Below, one piece after another: positions 39,291-48,344 of a stretch of DNA of 64,000 bases. The stretch is taken from the NCBI RefSeq assembly GCF_003931855.1, contig NZ_CP034248.1, positions 5,146,001 through 5,210,000 on the forward strand. The letters are read 5' to 3'. The notes under the pieces are model-generated. The model was not told the origin of the DNA and did not search any database. It was given only the letters and a program-made list of their open reading frames with translations. Each line of letters starts with the position of its first letter. The first letter of the stretch is position 1. The DNA is from Paenibacillus lentus (GTDB lineage: Bacteria; Bacillota; Bacilli; Paenibacillales; Paenibacillaceae). The position numbers and the translations under genes are program-made.

Positions 39291-40172
39291 CTACGCAAAA
39301 ATCCGCAAATGCGATGGCAAAATCTCGAACACGCCGGGAAGCTCGCCGCCCAGCTCACCGTCCAGGTTCAGCTGAACCAGACCCGGCGAGGTCACCTCCA
39401 TCCGCCTCGTCTTGAAGTAGACGACGCGCGGGTCGCTGAAATGATCGCCGCGCAGCGCCATCGTCAGCAGGCGGATGAATTCCGCCAGGTTGCATTTACG
39501 CACTGCAATGACATCCAACAGGCCGTCATCAATTCGCGCATCCGGTGCCAACTTCTCAAAACCGCCGACGGAGTTACTGTTCGCGATCAGGAAGAGCATG
39601 AACTCGCCCTCCAGAACGCCCAGCCCCTCAGCACGAATAATCAGCTCTGTCGGCGATAGGCTGGCAACCTTCTCAATGCCCTTCATATAATATGCCAGCT
39701 GCCCAAGCATCGTTTTAAGCTTGCTGGGCACTTCGTACGTCAATTCCGTGAACGAGCCACCGCCTGCTATATTTATAAAATGGCGGCCATTGACCTTACC
39801 GATATCGATCGGCCGCGTCTTGTTCTCGATCACTAAGTCGCAATAGTCTTCCCAACGCTTGGAAATGCCCATTGCACGAGCAAAATCATTCGTTGTTCCC
39901 ATCGGAAAAATGCCAAGCGGCGGCAAGTTCTCAAACCCGGCCATTCCGTTCACAACTTCATTCAGCGTGCCATCACCGCCAGCAGCGATAATGATATCAT
40001 AACCGCGCTCTACCGCTTTTGCCGCCTCACGCATGGCATCGCCTTTACCGGTCGTCGCATGGCAAGACGTCTCAATACCGGCAAGATCCAATCGATCCAG
40101 TACATCGGGGAGCAAGCGCCGCATTTCCTCCCGTCCGGAGGATGGATTATAGATCAACCTAGCTCTTTTCAT
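39291..40172 (-). CDS. dagK: Diacylglycerol kinase (DagK/YegS family)
   Basis: A 293-residue lipid kinase. Visible: ARLIYNPSSGRE at the start, IIIAAGGDGTLNEVVNGM (nucleotide-binding GGDGT), PLGIFPMGTTNDFARAMG, INIAGGGSFTELTYEVP and DDGLLDVIAVRKC. It phosphorylates diacylglycerol released by lipoteichoic-acid synthesis back to phosphatidic acid at the membrane. I place the start at the ATG at 40172 after GGGTGG; an ATG six codons upstream has no ribosome site. It is the last gene of a YerC-CbiX-DagK group on the minus strand. Confidence 0.9.
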   Translation of the reverse strand: MKRARLIYNPSSGREEMRRLLPDVLDRLDLAGIETSCHATTGKGDAMREAAKAVERGYDIIIAAGGDGTLNEVVNGMAGFENLPPLGIFPMGTTNDFARAMGISKRWEDYCDLVIENKTRPIDIGKVNGRHFINIAGGGSFTELTYEVPSKLKTMLGQLAYYMKGIEKVASLSPTELIIRAEGLGVLEGEFMLFLIANSNSVGGFEKLAPDARIDDGLLDVIAVRKCNLAEFIRLLTMALRGDHFSDPRVVYFKTRRMEVTSPGLVQLNLDGELGGELPGVFEILPSHLRIFA

Positions 40173-40210
40173 GATATGAACGCCACCCATTTATCATAAT
40201 TTCAATGACC

Positions 40211-41098
40211 TCATTTCAATGACCTCATTATATGCAATATTTGATCTAACATCCAGTGAGGCAGCAGCGAATGGGGAAGCAGCGCTTCTCCAGAGTAGCG
40301 ATATGTCAATCCTTCCAGCCTAGAAGGGATTTCCTTCTTAGTAAAATAACCTGCACTAAGGAACAATGGAGCAATCATCACATCATATCCCCGTTCTTGC
40401 CAATAACTGACCTTCTTATGCACACTATCAGGATTTAAAAGCGCAAAATCAGCCATAGCCACGCCGCTGATCTCTTTCACCCGTGCAGCCAGCGAGGAGA
40501 TCCCCCGCTCCCAGCGCTGACGGAAACCGTCATGCCTGCTGCCGTGACCGATCAATAGCAAAGCCTCGCGATCCAGCTCCCGGGACAAAGGCTTTACCTT
40601 ATCCCAAATCATTTGGGCGACCAAGGGATGGTCGTCCACTGGCTCGCCAAATAACACGCGTGCAGAGAGGCGAAAATGCTCCAAATCCGTCTCCTTCTCC
40701 GGCGTGCCCTTTGTTCCAAACGCGTAAGCAATCTCGTCCACATGCGTGCTTCCAGAGGACATGAACAGAGGTATAACAATGATATCGGTGATATCCTGCT
40801 GCTCCAATCGGTCAATTCCATCCTGAATCAAGCGGCCTTCCACGATTTCAAGGAAAGAGGCTTCCACTGGAAGCCCCTCCGGTAATTCTGCTTTGACTGC
40901 GGCCACTGCGTCATCGACAAGCTTGACCCAGTGGCTGTCCGGAGAACCATGGCTAATAACGAGTACTCCAGGCCGCTGCTGGCTATCCGCCAAAAGCATT
41001 TTATCCATACATTTTATTTCATCAGTAACTTGATCTTGTCCTTGACCTAGCTTTTGCGCTTTGCCGAGCCCATGCAGACTATCCAATCCTCGGTTCAT
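40211..41098 (-). CDS. CbiX/SirB-type sirohydrochlorin chelatase
   Basis: A 295-residue protein with two CbiX-like halves. First: VLVISHGSPDSHWVKLVDDA and IIVIPLFMSSGSTHVDEI; second: ALLLIGHGSRHDGFRQRWER and VMIAPLFLSAGYFTKKEIP. The HG(S) histidines and the later metal-site residues are present in both halves. Members insert Co2+ or Fe2+ into sirohydrochlorin for cobalamin or siroheme. No other cobalamin or siroheme gene is nearby, so the metal cannot be named. The start at 41098 lies 2 bases after the upstream stop and has AGGACGTTAGGG before it; an internal ATG at about residue 31 is possible. Confidence 0.8.
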   Translation of the reverse strand: MNRGLDSLHGLGKAQKLGQGQDQVTDEIKCMDKMLLADSQQRPGVLVISHGSPDSHWVKLVDDAVAAVKAELPEGLPVEASFLEIVEGRLIQDGIDRLEQQDITDIIVIPLFMSSGSTHVDEIAYAFGTKGTPEKETDLEHFRLSARVLFGEPVDDHPLVAQMIWDKVKPLSRELDREALLLIGHGSRHDGFRQRWERGISSLAARVKEISGVAMADFALLNPDSVHKKVSYWQERGYDVMIAPLFLSAGYFTKKEIPSRLEGLTYRYSGEALLPHSLLPHWMLDQILHIMRSLK

Positions 41099-41100
41099 CC

Positions 41101-41391
41101 CTAACGTCCTAGACGATCTAGCGTCATCTTATATCCGTCATTACCATAATTCAAGCAGCGTTTGACGCGGGAAATCGTCGCCGTACTAGCACCGGTCTCA
41201 GCCTCAATTTGATTATAGGTGTTGCCTTTGCCCAGCATGCGTGCTACTTCTAAACGCTGTGACAAAGATTGTATTTCATTAACTGTACATAAATCATCGA
41301 AAAAAACATAGCATTCCTCGATATTCTTCAAAGTCAGAATGGCTTCAAATAATTGGTCGATCGTTTTATCATTCAACTTCTTCAGTTGCAC
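41101..41391 (-). CDS. yerC: YerC/YecD-family TrpR-like protein
   Basis: A 96-residue helical protein with a TrpR-type helix-turn-helix: LCTVNEIQSLSQRLEVARML, GKGNTYNQIEAETGASTATI, SRVKRCLNYGNDGY. The family is widespread in Firmicutes; its exact regulon is not established. GTG start at 41391 with AGGGGATG about 10 bases upstream. It heads the group with the CbiX and DagK genes. Confidence 0.88.
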   Translation of the reverse strand: MQLKKLNDKTIDQLFEAILTLKNIEECYVFFDDLCTVNEIQSLSQRLEVARMLGKGNTYNQIEAETGASTATISRVKRCLNYGNDGYKMTLDRLGR

Positions 41392-41618
41392 TGATTAATC
41401 ATCCCCTACCGTTACTATAAACACATCTTCATTGTACCTGAGCAGTAGCCCCCTTTTCAAGCGTTAACGGTTTCACGCATCACAGAAATAACGCCCAAAA
41501 TACGCAAAAGCCTATCAACCCGGGACATTCGTCTATACACTCGGTACTCGCGGCACATACAGTATAGTAATACAAACGCCTATCTTTATCCTAAATATTT
41601 AAAAAGGACAGTGATATT

Positions 41619-42131
41619 ATGCCTCATTACTATCCCCCTCGCCGTAGCGTAACGTCCACTTCGCCTTATACGAACTATTACCCTGGGGTCAATCCGAATG
41701 AGATACCAATTCCCGATACAGCGGAATCTTCCGCGCTAGTTCCTTACTCACCCCAGAACATAGCAAGCGGCAGCACCTCTCCCCAAACTACTGGAGCTGA
41801 AGCCACTAAATCAACTGGGGGTTTCTCCCTACCGAATCTTAACGATATTAAAGGAATCGTCGACAGGCTTGGAGGTATCGAAGGAATTTTGGCAACAATC
41901 GGTAAAGTGCAAAAGGTGATGCAAACCGTTCAACAATTCGCCCCCATGGCTAAACTCATTACAGGACTCCTTCCCGGAAGTAAAAGTAGCGGAGGCAGCA
42001 AGCTGGACGAATACAAGCCGCCCCGTCGGCGTCGAAGCAAAGGGCGAAACAGAAACAGCGCCCGCAAAGGAAGCTCCCGCCGCAACTCGTCGGCACGGGG
42101 GAGCGGCAAATCCGGCAAACGTCGCCGCTGA
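41619..42131 (+). CDS. Low-complexity protein with very basic C-terminus (YqfQ-like)
   Basis: A 170-residue protein in three parts: a Pro/Tyr/Ser-rich N-terminus (MPHYYPPRRSVTSTSPYTNY), a short amphipathic middle (NLNDIKGIVDRLGGIEGILA, VQQFAPMAKLITGLLPG) and about 40 residues dominated by Arg/Lys/Ser/Gly (PPRRRRSKGRNR, SGKSGKRRR). It resembles YqfQ/VrrA-type Bacillus proteins of unknown role, some linked to the spore coat. AAAAGGACAG precedes the ATG. It is monocistronic with its own terminator. Confidence 0.65.
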   Translation: MPHYYPPRRSVTSTSPYTNYYPGVNPNEIPIPDTAESSALVPYSPQNIASGSTSPQTTGAEATKSTGGFSLPNLNDIKGIVDRLGGIEGILATIGKVQKVMQTVQQFAPMAKLITGLLPGSKSSGGSKLDEYKPPRRRRSKGRNRNSARKGSSRRNSSARGSGKSGKRRR

Positions 42132-42148
42132 ACTAGCAGCGGCGTTTT
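42124..42148 (+). terminator. Terminator of the basic-tail gene
   Basis: GCCGCT (42124-42129) pairs with AGCGGC (42137-42142), followed by GTTTTGCC. Confidence 0.7.
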
Positions 42149-42175
42149 GCCGACCAGTGAATTTGTGACATTCAA

Positions 42176-42215
42176 AAAGCCAATCCTTGGCAATATCCCT
42201 AAGTGATTGGCTTTT
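42176..42215. terminator. Bidirectional terminator between convergent genes
   Basis: AAAAGCCAATC (42176-42186) pairs with GATTGGCTTTT (42205-42215). It serves the plus-strand gene and the phosphate transporter gene that ends at 42226. Confidence 0.8.
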
Positions 42216-42225
42216 CGGATGAACT

Positions 42226-43215
42226 CTAGAACAATATAACGTAAATTAATCCGGCCAGAACGGCCACGATTGGAATCGTAATGAACCAGGCGATTACAAT
42301 TCGGCCAGCAACGCCCCACTTCACCGCCGAGAATCGCTTCGCGGAGCCTACACCCAAAATCGCGGATGTAATTGCATGCGTCGTACTCACTGGTAAGTGG
42401 AACAATGTTGCACCAAAAATAACCGAAGCCGCCGATAAATCAGCTGCAAACCCGTTAACCGGTTCAATCTTGAATATTTTTGTACCCATTGTCTTAATAA
42501 TCTTCCAGCCGCCGACCGATGTTCCGAGCGCCATCGCAGTAGCTGCCGCGACCTTAACCCAAAGAGGTACATCCATAGTATCTTGATAATTGGCTGTTAC
42601 AAGCGCGAAAGTTATAATCCCCATCGCCTTCTGGGCATCATTCGTACCATGAGTGAAGGCTTGAATTGAAGCCGTTACAACCTGCATCGAACGAAATCCT
42701 TTATTCACCGTATGCGGGCTTCGTTTAGCAAATATCCATTTCAGAATATGCATCACGACGAAACCAATAACAAAGGCAATCAATGGAGAGAAGATTAGTC
42801 CTTGAATGATCGTGATGAACCCGCCCCAGTTCAAATTCTCGGAGCCCGCACCCACGAACACCGCACCTGCCAGAGCACCGATCAATGCATGCGAGGATGA
42901 GGTGGGGATACCGAACCACCAGGTAATTAAATTCCATATAATCGCCGCAAGCAATGTCGCAACCAGGATCGCCAGACCGTTATCCAGCTTGGCTGGGTCG
43001 GCTACACTTCCGCCAATCGTCTTCGCGACACCAGTGAACATCATGGCTCCGACGAAGTTCATCACCGCGGCAAGAATAATTGCCGTTCGCGGCTTTAAAG
43101 CCCTTGTCGATACCGAGGTAGCTATCGCATTGGCGGTATCATGGAATCCATTAATGAAGTCAAAGGCTAGCGCCAGAAAGATGACAATCAGTATGATGAT
43201 TAAACTCGTATCCAT
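42226..43215 (-). CDS. pit: PiT-family inorganic phosphate transporter
   Basis: A 329-residue membrane protein with about ten helices. The duplicated PiT signature is clear: AFDFINGFHDTANAIATSV near the N-terminus and ASIQAFTHGTNDAQKAMGII in the second half, with FGIPTSSSHALIGALAG and HLPVSTTHAITSAILG. It takes up phosphate as a metal-phosphate complex coupled to protons. The DUF47 gene lies 90 bases upstream on the same strand, the standard PitA partner. Confidence 0.92.
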   Translation of the reverse strand: MDTSLIIILIVIFLALAFDFINGFHDTANAIATSVSTRALKPRTAIILAAVMNFVGAMMFTGVAKTIGGSVADPAKLDNGLAILVATLLAAIIWNLITWWFGIPTSSSHALIGALAGAVFVGAGSENLNWGGFITIIQGLIFSPLIAFVIGFVVMHILKWIFAKRSPHTVNKGFRSMQVVTASIQAFTHGTNDAQKAMGIITFALVTANYQDTMDVPLWVKVAAATAMALGTSVGGWKIIKTMGTKIFKIEPVNGFAADLSAASVIFGATLFHLPVSTTHAITSAILGVGSAKRFSAVKWGVAGRIVIAWFITIPIVAVLAGLIYVILF

Positions 43216-43305
43216 AGTCCTATTTATTGCACAGATTGCTGTATTTGTATATTATCCGCGCAATTCCAACCTCCCGAAATATTGAATGATGAAGCGAAGT
43301 GATGT

Positions 43306-43920
43306 TTATGAATTGCGCATGATAATGGATTCCAGCATATTGGCAACGTGCTCGCACGCATCTGTCGTCGTTTCGAGACGCTCATAAATTTCCTTCTTCT
43401 TAATTAAAACGATTGGATCGTTAATTTTCGCGAACAGCTCTTTAATACAAATACGCAGCAGTTCGTCCCCTTGATTCTCCAAATCGTTAAGGCGAATGGT
43501 ATGCTCCCGAATTGCAAGCAGCTTCTTCTGGGATAGCAAATGAACCGCTTTTTGAATTTCATAAGCGGATGTACGCAATATTTCAGCGAACTGAACAATA
43601 TGCTCGTCCGGCTCACTCAAATGATACATAAAAAAACGAGAGGTCGTTGCCTCCAGGCCATCCATTACATCATCCAGCGTCGTAGTCAGGTTCATGATGT
43701 CATCTCGTTCAATCGGTGTAATAAACGTTTTGTTCAGCTCGACGATAATGGTGTGCGTGAACCCGTCACATTTCGACTCAAATTCCTTCATTTGCTTGGC
43801 AAATTGCTCTACATCCTTTAATTCCGATACCTGCTGGGCGAAATAATCCGCCGAATGCACGATCGTATCCGCCATATTTTCTAATGTTTGGAAAAAGATA
43901 TCTTTCTTTTTCGCTCGCAT
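43306..43920 (-). CDS. DUF47 (PhoU-like) phosphate-transport accessory protein
   Basis: A 204-residue all-helical PhoU-like protein of the DUF47/YkaA family: MRAKKKDIFFQTLENMADTI, FESKCDGFTHTIIVELNKTF, TPIERDDIMNLTTTLDDVMD (the conserved metal-binding ExxD region) and EIYERLETTTDACEHVANML. Partner of PiT transporters; proposed to adjust their activity in the cytoplasm. AAGGGGATAAGAG precedes the ATG. Confidence 0.9.
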   Translation of the reverse strand: MRAKKKDIFFQTLENMADTIVHSADYFAQQVSELKDVEQFAKQMKEFESKCDGFTHTIIVELNKTFITPIERDDIMNLTTTLDDVMDGLEATTSRFFMYHLSEPDEHIVQFAEILRTSAYEIQKAVHLLSQKKLLAIREHTIRLNDLENQGDELLRICIKELFAKINDPIVLIKKKEIYERLETTTDACEHVANMLESIIMRNS

Positions 43921-44110
43921 CTCTTATCCCCTTTTCTTTATGTGGTTCTTTTACATTCAGATGACATAACCCTGAATATCTTAACACAATTATCGACAAC
44001 ATGAATACTCTTTGTTGGAAACATTTCATGTCTTTCATCTAAAATTTCCCTTTGCGCCACATTTCTATCCCTGATACTGCAAGGAAGGTGCTTTGTCTAA
44101 GGGCTTTTAC

Positions 44111-45193
44111 TTATTCAACTGTAAATCGAGTTTCAAAACCCGGTTCATTTGGCACAATGTTTACATATGTAATTCCAGGGTAAAGAGGAATCTCCACATT
44201 GTCCTTTACAAACCGAATAATATCGCCGGATTTACGTATCCATTGGCCGCGGATCATTTGACCCCGTTGAAATATTACCGCCTCGCCGCCCATTTCAAGG
44301 TTCACGCTTAACCGACCGACTTCATCCAAAACCTTATGATCCGCCCCCATAATAACAACATTCGCAGCCGTCAATTGGCTCCCAGTGTCAAGATCATTGT
44401 GCGGCGCATCATTAATGGAGCGTTTATATAGTCTTATAGCAGAATCATATTCATACCCTACCCGGTAATTATCGAGTTGAAATTTAACCTCGACCTTTTG
44501 AACGGGAGTGCCTTCGCCCGGATCTTCTTCATCGCGGAACGTATAGGTAGGAACATCTTCATCTTCGATGGCATATTTTCGTTTGGCCGCCCCTTCCAGC
44601 AGCTTTTCTATATTGGTATATAAATTATGTGGTGCCTTCCGGGATTTATCCCGCCAAAAATAGGCTCCAGCATTCGAGATCTCGTCCAGATCCTCCTTTC
44701 GCTGCTGTTGAAGAATGGCATAGGCGTCATTGCTCGCTCCGGCATGAACGAGCACGCCGTGATAGCTTTCTCCCAGATCAATCATATAGGGACGTATGCT
44801 GCGGACTGGCCCAATCCGTGTCGTCTCATCCCCACTTTGATAAATCGCGATAAGCCGGGTTACCCCGCCTTCAGCGAGTACTTCATATACAATGTCTGCT
44901 TGACCAAGCCCAGACTGCGGTCTCGCGGCCGGTGCATTGTTAATCATGACTGCCAACGGTTTCCGGGTAATCGGCTCCTCCGTAGGCAGGCCAGTCAACG
45001 GTGCTCTATATGCATACGTAGGCTCCTCCACAATAGGCTCCTCCAAGCTTGCCCCCGGCACTTCCTGGATTTCATTCCCGTTTCCCATGATGGCGGTCTT
45101 GCCTTGTCCACAAGCAGGGATAATCATTAAACTAGACAACAATAAGAGCAGCAGCATACGCTTTGAGCGTTTTGATGAATTAGAATAGTTCAA
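44111..45193 (-). CDS. yerB: DUF3048 lipoprotein (YerB-like)
   Basis: A 360-residue lipoprotein. Signal: basic start, hydrophobic helix (MLLLLLLSSLMII) and lipobox IPAC with the lipidated Cys near residue 28. The body has the DUF3048 features: YRAPLTGLPTEEPITRKPLA, VMINNAPAARPQSGLGQADI, VYEVLAEGGVTRLIAIY and VGPVRSIRP-like IGPVRSIRPYMIDLG. It is anchored on the outer face of the membrane; function not established. AAAGCAACTTGAAC, a weak site, precedes the start. Confidence 0.9.
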   Translation of the reverse strand: MNYSNSSKRSKRMLLLLLLSSLMIIPACGQGKTAIMGNGNEIQEVPGASLEEPIVEEPTYAYRAPLTGLPTEEPITRKPLAVMINNAPAARPQSGLGQADIVYEVLAEGGVTRLIAIYQSGDETTRIGPVRSIRPYMIDLGESYHGVLVHAGASNDAYAILQQQRKEDLDEISNAGAYFWRDKSRKAPHNLYTNIEKLLEGAAKRKYAIEDEDVPTYTFRDEEDPGEGTPVQKVEVKFQLDNYRVGYEYDSAIRLYKRSINDAPHNDLDTGSQLTAANVVIMGADHKVLDEVGRLSVNLEMGGEAVIFQRGQMIRGQWIRKSGDIIRFVKDNVEIPLYPGITYVNIVPNEPGFETRFTVE

Positions 45194-45280
45194 GTTGCTT
45201 TCCTCCGAACACCATGTATTTTCCTCATATTATACGCTGATTATCCATGTGTCGAAAGATATGATTCGTGATTCACATGC

Positions 45281-45328
45281 AAATCAAAGGCGCAGCTGCC
45301 GATTTACACGGCACTGCGCCTTTGATTT
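45281..45328. terminator. Strong stem-loop between yerB and the hydrolase gene
   Basis: AAATCAAAGGCGCAG (45281-45295) pairs perfectly with CTGCGCCTTTGATTT (45314-45328), with an inner TGCCG/CGGCA pair. It ends the hydrolase transcript on the minus strand. Confidence 0.8.
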
Positions 45329-45346
45329 ACCCAAATAATACTGTTC

Positions 45347-46177
45347 TTATATCATCCAATGCTGCCAATCCGTTTGAACAGTCTCTAGACCATTCAGCCA
45401 CTCTTTCGTCTTCAGCAACAATTGATCGCGGTGTTCACTGGATGAATAGGTGTGATCGCCCTGAAAAATAATTTCCTTATCACAGCGGCCTTCCGGACGC
45501 ATCCAGAATACTTTCTGAAAGAGAAAAGCATAATCCACTGGAATCGCATCATCCGATGTTCCGTGAATAACAAGCACATCTCCGGAAAACTTAATCGCCT
45601 CCTGGAAAGGCTGATACTCGCCCAGTGAATCAAAGAACAGTGGACTGAATCCATAACCGAGATAGTCGGCTAGCCCCTTGGCCTTCGCTTCATCGTATAC
45701 ATCCCTTCCTGTAATCTTCACGATATCGTTAAAAGGATAACCAACAGCAGACCACAGAATGAGCTTCTTAACGCGGCGGTCACGCACTGCGGTGAGAAGC
45801 GCAATTGCTCCTCCTAAGCTATGTCCGATCAGGATCACCCGTGTCGGATCAATATCTCCGCAGCTGAGTCCATAATCGAGAACGGTACGTGTCTGCGCAA
45901 TCAGGGAGTCGACTCCCTCTTGACCATACTCGCCGCTACTCTCTCCGCAGCCAATATAATCAAATCGAACGACTAGGTTCCCCTCACTAGCCAGATCTCG
46001 GGCGGCCTTGACGAACAGTCGATCTACCCCGATTCGGCTGCCAACAAAGCCGTGGCAAATAACAATTAACGGGACACGTTCCTTACACCGCCCCTGTTTC
46101 TTCGCTGTCTTCCCGGGATAATGTATACTAGCCGTTATTTTCTCTTCCCCATGCTGAATAACAATTTGTCGCTCCAT
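45347..46177 (-). CDS. Alpha/beta hydrolase
   Basis: A 276-residue serine hydrolase. Oxyanion-hole region VPLIVICHGFVGS, nucleophile elbow VILIGHSLGGAIAL, acid in VIHGTSDDAIPVDYA and histidine in IIFQGDHTYSSSEH. Similar to esterase/acyl-transferase-like serine aminopeptidase S33 proteins; substrate unknown. Start ATG at 46177, 9 bases after GGGAGG; two further upstream ATG codons are too close to or ahead of that site. Monocistronic. Confidence 0.88.
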   Translation of the reverse strand: MERQIVIQHGEEKITASIHYPGKTAKKQGRCKERVPLIVICHGFVGSRIGVDRLFVKAARDLASEGNLVVRFDYIGCGESSGEYGQEGVDSLIAQTRTVLDYGLSCGDIDPTRVILIGHSLGGAIALLTAVRDRRVKKLILWSAVGYPFNDIVKITGRDVYDEAKAKGLADYLGYGFSPLFFDSLGEYQPFQEAIKFSGDVLVIHGTSDDAIPVDYAFLFQKVFWMRPEGRCDKEIIFQGDHTYSSSEHRDQLLLKTKEWLNGLETVQTDWQHWMI

Positions 46178-46291
46178 CCGCATTGACCTCCCTCGACTGT
46201 AATGCAATATATCAATTATTCCGATAAGTTTAATATGAATTATTGATTTATCTTAGCATTACATGAGGTCAGGTGTCAATCGTCACTTCAA

Positions 46292-46513
46292 TTATTCATA
46301 ATACTGCCGAAAATAATCCTGCGTTAATTCCCAGCCTTCCCTCGACCCAACTTCCTGGTCTCCGCCCGCAAGCCATGGCTCAGAATATCCCATACGGACC
46401 TCATGGTCCGTGAATTCGGACTCAGCATCCATCGCCGTCACTTCCTCTAAACTTCCTCTTGAATGGCTGTTAAGCAAATACTTCCGAGTTAGCTCTGAAT
46501 TAAACTGTCCCAT
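46292..46513 (-). CDS. Small acidic hypothetical protein
   Basis: A 73-residue acidic protein: MGQFNSELTRKYLLNSHSRG, then a tail with EEVTAMDAESEFTDHEVRM and REGWELTQDYFRQYYE. GTGAGGTG lies 8 bases before the ATG. No known domain. It has the size and charge of small Paenibacillus-specific proteins, but I cannot name one. Confidence 0.6.
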   Translation of the reverse strand: MGQFNSELTRKYLLNSHSRGSLEEVTAMDAESEFTDHEVRMGYSEPWLAGGDQEVGSREGWELTQDYFRQYYE

Positions 46514-46760
46514 GGCTTTCGCACCTCACTTGTTTAAATTGAGAGAATATTGTCCACTTCTCCCTGCATATTATTGTTGGAGCGACGCCGTATTTTTATT
46601 CTGAATATCCCGTGATTCTCCAGACTCACTCTCAAGGACACTTCCGAGGACCCTTGCGAGAGACGGTGAATATGAAGTATACTACTGGAGAAAATCGGAA
46701 ATTCGCACATATATATGCTAGGTTGAAATATTAGCCAATCATGCCTGGAGGGAAAGATTC

Positions 46761-47462
46761 ATGTACATTCATGAGATGATCAGAGAAACGAATCAATTAA
46801 GAGGGCAGATGTCCCCGGCTAATGAGGCTTATTTTGGAGAAATGGTGATGTATTTTCGTTCCGGCTCCAGTTCGCTCACCGAGGCCAAGGGAGAAGAGGT
46901 TCTCCTTACGCTGGCTCGACGCATTATTAAGTATCAGGAGAAGAACATTTCGGCTTCAGAACTATTCGGTGATGATCCGAAGGCTTACTGCGAACAGCTT
47001 GCCGATGATGTATTAATGAAGAAGCCCCGAAGCCTGCAGGACAAAATCAAATACTACACAATGATTCCCTGGGTCGCATTGACTTGGGTATTCTTTATTT
47101 ACATGCTCACAGGATTTTTCAGCAAATGGTTTGGCGGTGAGCTCGAGTACACCCAAATTAGTACGGCTTCCTTGATTCTCATCGCGGTTCTCTCGATTCT
47201 GCTGATCGAAGGGGTAACCCGATTTCTCGGCCCCGGAACTAAGCGGCGAACCGAGCAGGAGCAGCCCCATCACCAGTCAACAAAATACAACCCGAAGACG
47301 GTCGGAATTTATCTTGGTATTACTATAGCCATCGCAATAGTCGGCCTTGGATTGACTCGGCTGCTTCCCGCATTCACCGTATCGCCTTGGGACAGCCTGA
47401 TCATATTCGCTATTGGCATTGTCGGCCAGAAACTGATTTTCGGTCGAAAAAGCAAGTCGTAA
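46761..47462 (+). CDS. DUF1129 membrane protein
   Basis: A 233-residue protein. Cytosolic N-terminal part (about 1-95) starting YIHEMIRETNQLRGQMSPAN, then four hydrophobic segments (about 97-120, 132-155, 176-200, 207-225). The layout matches DUF1129/YebC-like Firmicute membrane proteins of unknown role. CTGGAGGG precedes the ATG by 8 bases. A perfect terminator follows. Confidence 0.8.
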   Translation: MYIHEMIRETNQLRGQMSPANEAYFGEMVMYFRSGSSSLTEAKGEEVLLTLARRIIKYQEKNISASELFGDDPKAYCEQLADDVLMKKPRSLQDKIKYYTMIPWVALTWVFFIYMLTGFFSKWFGGELEYTQISTASLILIAVLSILLIEGVTRFLGPGTKRRTEQEQPHHQSTKYNPKTVGIYLGITIAIAIVGLGLTRLLPAFTVSPWDSLIIFAIGIVGQKLIFGRKSKS

Positions 47463-47515
47463 TCATACCTCTCTTACCCGCTGTATGCAGTATGTAATGT
47501 ATTATGCAGCAACCT

Positions 47516-47549
47516 AAAAGGCTAAGCAGGACATCCTGCTTAGCCTTTT
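47516..47549. terminator. Bidirectional terminator
   Basis: AAAAGGCTAAGCAGGA and TCCTGCTTAGCCTTTT form a perfect 16-bp stem with a CA loop, between convergent genes. Confidence 0.9.
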
Positions 47550-47585
47550 AAATTACGAAGGAGCCCTGATCAGGTTTTTCGCTCC

Positions 47586-48344
47586 CTATATTTCAACTTT
47601 TCTGCTCATCAAATAATTGATCAGCACCAGCATTAAGACAATTATCACGCCTTCAAATAACAACTGCCCTACAGTCATAAACGAGGCAGAAGGCATTAAC
47701 TGAGCATTAACTGCCGTATCCGAGTATTCCAAGCTGTCTATGCGAAACAGCAGTACATCATATCCTCTAAACAATATATGCTCTACCCAGCTCACTGTAT
47801 TTTGAATAACGATAAATGCCAGAAGTCCGATCCAGGTACCTGCTTTGCCCCGCAAACTAACACTTGCTCCGATCGTTATCGACAGAAGAATACTCACCAT
47901 CAGGTAAGTAAGGGACCAGCCCGTCATAAAAATAATCCCGAACCAATCCGTCACGTCAGCAACCAACAGCTCCTGTGGCCACCAGAAATCTTTAAAAACA
48001 AACTTGGTATATATAAAATAATGAGCGGTAACTAGAAGTCCCAATACCAGACTGAATATCCACCACAGGACGATGCTGCTTACTGCACTCCACACTGGCC
48101 GTATCGGCAGCAATCTGCGACTGTAGGCCTTTATGTTATTCTCGTAAGTCTTCGAGGCAAGAATGATCAGAATAATTCCAGTCATCACATACAGCATAAT
48201 GGACAACAACAATATGATCGCCTGCTCCCAACCCCTGACATTGCCAATGACCCCGATTGCGATTTGCAGTAAAACCAATACAGCAAGAAGTCCCAGCGAT
48301 AAATTAGCATTACGCTTCCAATCGTACTTAAGCAGTCTCAACAT
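47586..48344 (-). CDS. ABC-2-type permease
   Basis: A 252-residue membrane protein with six hydrophobic segments (LSLGLLAVLVLLQIAIGVIG, IILLLSIMLYVMTGIILII and later pairs). Its ATG overlaps the stop of the ATPase gene (TAATG), which makes them a coupled exporter. With the YtrA-type regulator upstream this matches the YtrABC-like arrangement in Bacillus, often induced by cell-wall stress. Confidence 0.85.
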   Translation of the reverse strand: MLRLLKYDWKRNANLSLGLLAVLVLLQIAIGVIGNVRGWEQAIILLLSIMLYVMTGIILIILASKTYENNIKAYSRRLLPIRPVWSAVSSIVLWWIFSLVLGLLVTAHYFIYTKFVFKDFWWPQELLVADVTDWFGIIFMTGWSLTYLMVSILLSITIGASVSLRGKAGTWIGLLAFIVIQNTVSWVEHILFRGYDVLLFRIDSLEYSDTAVNAQLMPSASFMTVGQLLFEGVIIVLMLVLINYLMSRKVEI